A DNA stretch of 14,398 bases from an uncultured Rickettsiales bacterium (lineage in GTDB: Bacteria > Pseudomonadota > Alphaproteobacteria > UBA8366): positions 1-14,398 of the forward strand of contig CAJWTF010000096.1 of assembly GCA_913046825.1 (NCBI GenBank), read 5' to 3'. The notes beneath the pieces are model-generated. The model was not told the DNA's origin. It saw only the letters and a program-made list of their open reading frames with translations, and searched no databases. Shown here in pieces: positions 12,930-14,398 of the stretch. Numbering within the stretch: the stretch's first letter is position 1; every line of letters starts with the position of its first letter. The position numbers and the translations under genes were made by a program.

Positions 12930-14192
12930 TTCCGCCGACCAGGCGAACTGATCGATGGGGGTGATCTGGTCAATCACGTAACCACCGTCGACCAAGGCGC
13001 GCAGATCACGGGCTAGGGTCGTCGGGTTGCAAGACACAGCGACAATCTTCGGGACCTTCGAAAGCGCCAGATACTCCGCTTGATCTTTTGCACCGGCGCG
13101 GGGTGGATCGAATACCACCGCATCGAAGCGATTAAGTTCCTGTTCCGTCAGTGGAGAGCGGGCAAGATCTCGTTGTTTGGCCTTAAAGGAGAGCCCCGCG
13201 GCGGCGTGACGCATAGCAGTCACCATATCGTCGATTAATTCGAACGCGGTCACGTTCGCCGTTTCCGTCATCGGGAAGGAGAGGCTGCCGCAACCTGCAT
13301 AAAGATCGGCTACCCGTTTGGCGTCGCCGATCGCGTCTCGGGCGAAATCCGAAATTGCTGTTTCACCCGCGGTACTGGGCTGCAAAAAGTACTTAATCGG
13401 TAAAGATACGTTCGCCGAACCGAATTTGATATTCGGCGCCCGGCGTTGGACCAATGGTTCACCGCCTTCCCGGTCCGACCAAGAAATCCGGGCCACGTCA
13501 TTCGCCTCGGCGAAGGCCGCCAGTTTCTGACGCATGATCAGGTCGGGGCTAAACATGGTACTGGATAGAAATAGAAGGTCGACGCCAGATTGCGTCTCCG
13601 TCATCCGAATGTCTTGAGCATGGCGCGCCAGGTCCGTCGATCTCAGCAATTCCCTCAAGGTAGGCAGTAAAGCCGAAAGTGCCGGTCGAATTGCTGGGCA
13701 CGTGTCGATATCAACAATTTCTTTACTGCGTATCTTGTGTAGTCCAAGGATCGGTTTTTCCCCGCGACCGATTGCGAATTCGACACGGCGTCGGTGCCCA
13801 GGTGAAATAGTGATAGTCGGATTTATGGCGATTTCACTAAAACCTCGATGCCGGAGCGCAGTAAGTAGTTGATCGGATTTGAACTTGGCGTTGGCGGAAT
13901 GCGGTAAATGCTGGAGCGCGCAGCCGCCGCAGTTGCCGAAATGGCGGCATTCGGGATCGATACGTCCTGGCGCCATCTCTAGGGTTTGTTCGATGGTGGC
14001 GGTCCGCCCGTCGCCCCGCTTCGGACCGACCAAAGCGCGCACTCGATCCCCCGGCGCCGTATAGGGCACATAGACGGGCGTTCCGGATGGAAGGTGACCA
14101 ATTCCATCGCCTTGAGCACCCAATCTCTCTATCGTGACCTCTTCGATAGAGGCTGAGGATCTTTTAATGTTTCTATATTTATTTTTGGACAA
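12858..14192 (-). CDS. rlmD: 23S rRNA (uracil(1939)-C(5))-methyltransferase RlmD
   Basis: 444 residues, the usual size. An N-terminal TRAM RNA-binding domain (about 16-75, starting near VTIERLGAQGDGIGH) is followed by four [4Fe-4S] cysteines: C82, C88 and C91 in ECRHFGNCGGCALQ, and C165 in DIDTCPAI. The SAM methyltransferase domain shows YFLQPS (268-273), VADLYAGCGSLSFP (294-307), DAVVFDPPRAGA (357-368) and VSCNPTTLARDL (386-397), with catalytic C388. The enzyme methylates U1939 of 23S rRNA. Bacterial relatives (RlmC, TrmA) differ; the Fe-S motif excludes TrmA, while RlmC is excluded less firmly. The only upstream start is TTG 14192; there is no ATG near the N-terminus, and the first 15 codons are AT-rich. 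The 3' end overlaps the MATE gene by 72 bp, giving a C-terminal tail beyond the family's usual end. Confidence 0.9.
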   Translation of the reverse strand: MSKNKYRNIKRSSASIEEVTIERLGAQGDGIGHLPSGTPVYVPYTAPGDRVRALVGPKRGDGRTATIEQTLEMAPGRIDPECRHFGNCGGCALQHLPHSANAKFKSDQLLTALRHRGFSEIAINPTITISPGHRRRVEFAIGRGEKPILGLHKIRSKEIVDIDTCPAIRPALSALLPTLRELLRSTDLARHAQDIRMTETQSGVDLLFLSSTMFSPDLIMRQKLAAFAEANDVARISWSDREGGEPLVQRRAPNIKFGSANVSLPIKYFLQPSTAGETAISDFARDAIGDAKRVADLYAGCGSLSFPMTETANVTAFELIDDMVTAMRHAAAGLSFKAKQRDLARSPLTEQELNRFDAVVFDPPRAGAKDQAEYLALSKVPKIVAVSCNPTTLARDLRALVDGGYVIDQITPIDQFAWSAELEAVAVLHRDCFKASSQSRIQRG

Positions 14193-14398
14193 GTAAATAA
14201 CTGTTCCGATTAACTTGCTTCTTATTTATCGTAATATTGTAGATTAAAGTAAAATGGGGATTCGCGCTATCGTTTTAGCGATAGAAGCGGCTAGTAAATA
14301 TGTCGTTTACGACCCTATTAGGTTGTCTAGCCCCCTAATACTGTGCCATTGCTGATTAGAGTTTCTGGCACCGGTGGCCGCATGTTCAGGGACTGATG
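14193..14398. other. Intergenic region upstream of rlmD to the window edge
   Basis: An AT-rich stretch next to the rlmD start is followed by the hairpin CTATCG-TTTTAG-CGATAG (14267-14284) without a T run. A minus-strand frame is open from the window edge to TAG 14327-14329 (23 codons, ending NGTVLGG) and could be the end of another gene, but it is too short to judge. No RNA gene was recognised. Confidence 0.35.

Noticed and set aside
14327..14398. C-terminus of another minus-strand gene at the right edge
   Set aside because: Only 23 open codons with no recognisable motif; another minus-strand frame is also open through part of this stretch.
1..14398. CRISPR arrays, tRNA or rRNA genes, riboswitches
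   Set aside because: No regularly spaced repeats, cloverleaf-like sequence or known conserved RNA core was recognised on either strand by reading.

Overview
The window looks like chromosomal DNA of an alphaproteobacterium, probably Rhodospirillales-like. This rests on family membership: a PAS_5-type PAS protein, a DUF3572 protein, an RT0821/Lpp0805-like lipoprotein, a YhbW-like flavin monooxygenase and a SPINDLY-type O-GlcNAc transferase. It also carries an extragenic palindrome of a kind I associate with that group. Most genes have ordinary mid-to-high GC (I counted 33 of 60 at 11221-11280). One block, 970-2063, is strikingly AT-rich (18 of 60 GC at 1081-1140).

Layout. Bases 1-189 hold the C-terminus of a NIPSNAP-family protein. 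After an AT-rich spacer comes a PAS_5 gene that seems damaged at both ends (392-751). The AT-rich block 970-2063 (minus strand) carries an intact GT-A/GT8-like glycosyltransferase and, upstream of it, a truncated and frameshifted GT25-like gene. Both resemble genes of phage or AT-rich marine bacteria. Bases 2107-5247 form a small catabolic cluster. An isocitrate/isopropylmalate dehydrogenase-family enzyme and a 2-keto-4-pentenoate hydratase-family enzyme lie 2 bp apart on the minus strand, divergent from an acyl-CoA dehydrogenase. A palindromic repeat separates the last of these from a convergent lipoprotein gene.

Bases 5348-7678 are a minus-strand unit: a luciferase-like monooxygenase, trans-aconitate 2-methyltransferase (4-bp ATGA overlap with it) and a glycine-zipper lipoprotein. 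The plus strand then carries a DUF3572 protein and a two-domain rhodanese sulfurtransferase. A previously uncalled 59-codon gene abuts the sulfurtransferase tail to tail. A roughly 570-bp spacer (9055-9624) contains an 8-bp inverted repeat. It is followed by a 648-residue TPR/O-GlcNAc transferase and a MATE exporter that probably starts at a CTG overlapping the transferase stop. The 23S rRNA methyltransferase RlmD lies on the minus strand and overlaps the MATE gene tail to tail by 72 bp.

No rRNA, tRNA, CRISPR array, transposase or integrase was seen. The items most worth a second look are the AT-rich glycosyltransferase block (transferred segment or chimeric join), the three places where one extra base would restore a family-like protein, the hidden 59-aa gene, and the CTG-coupled O-GlcNAc transferase/MATE pair.
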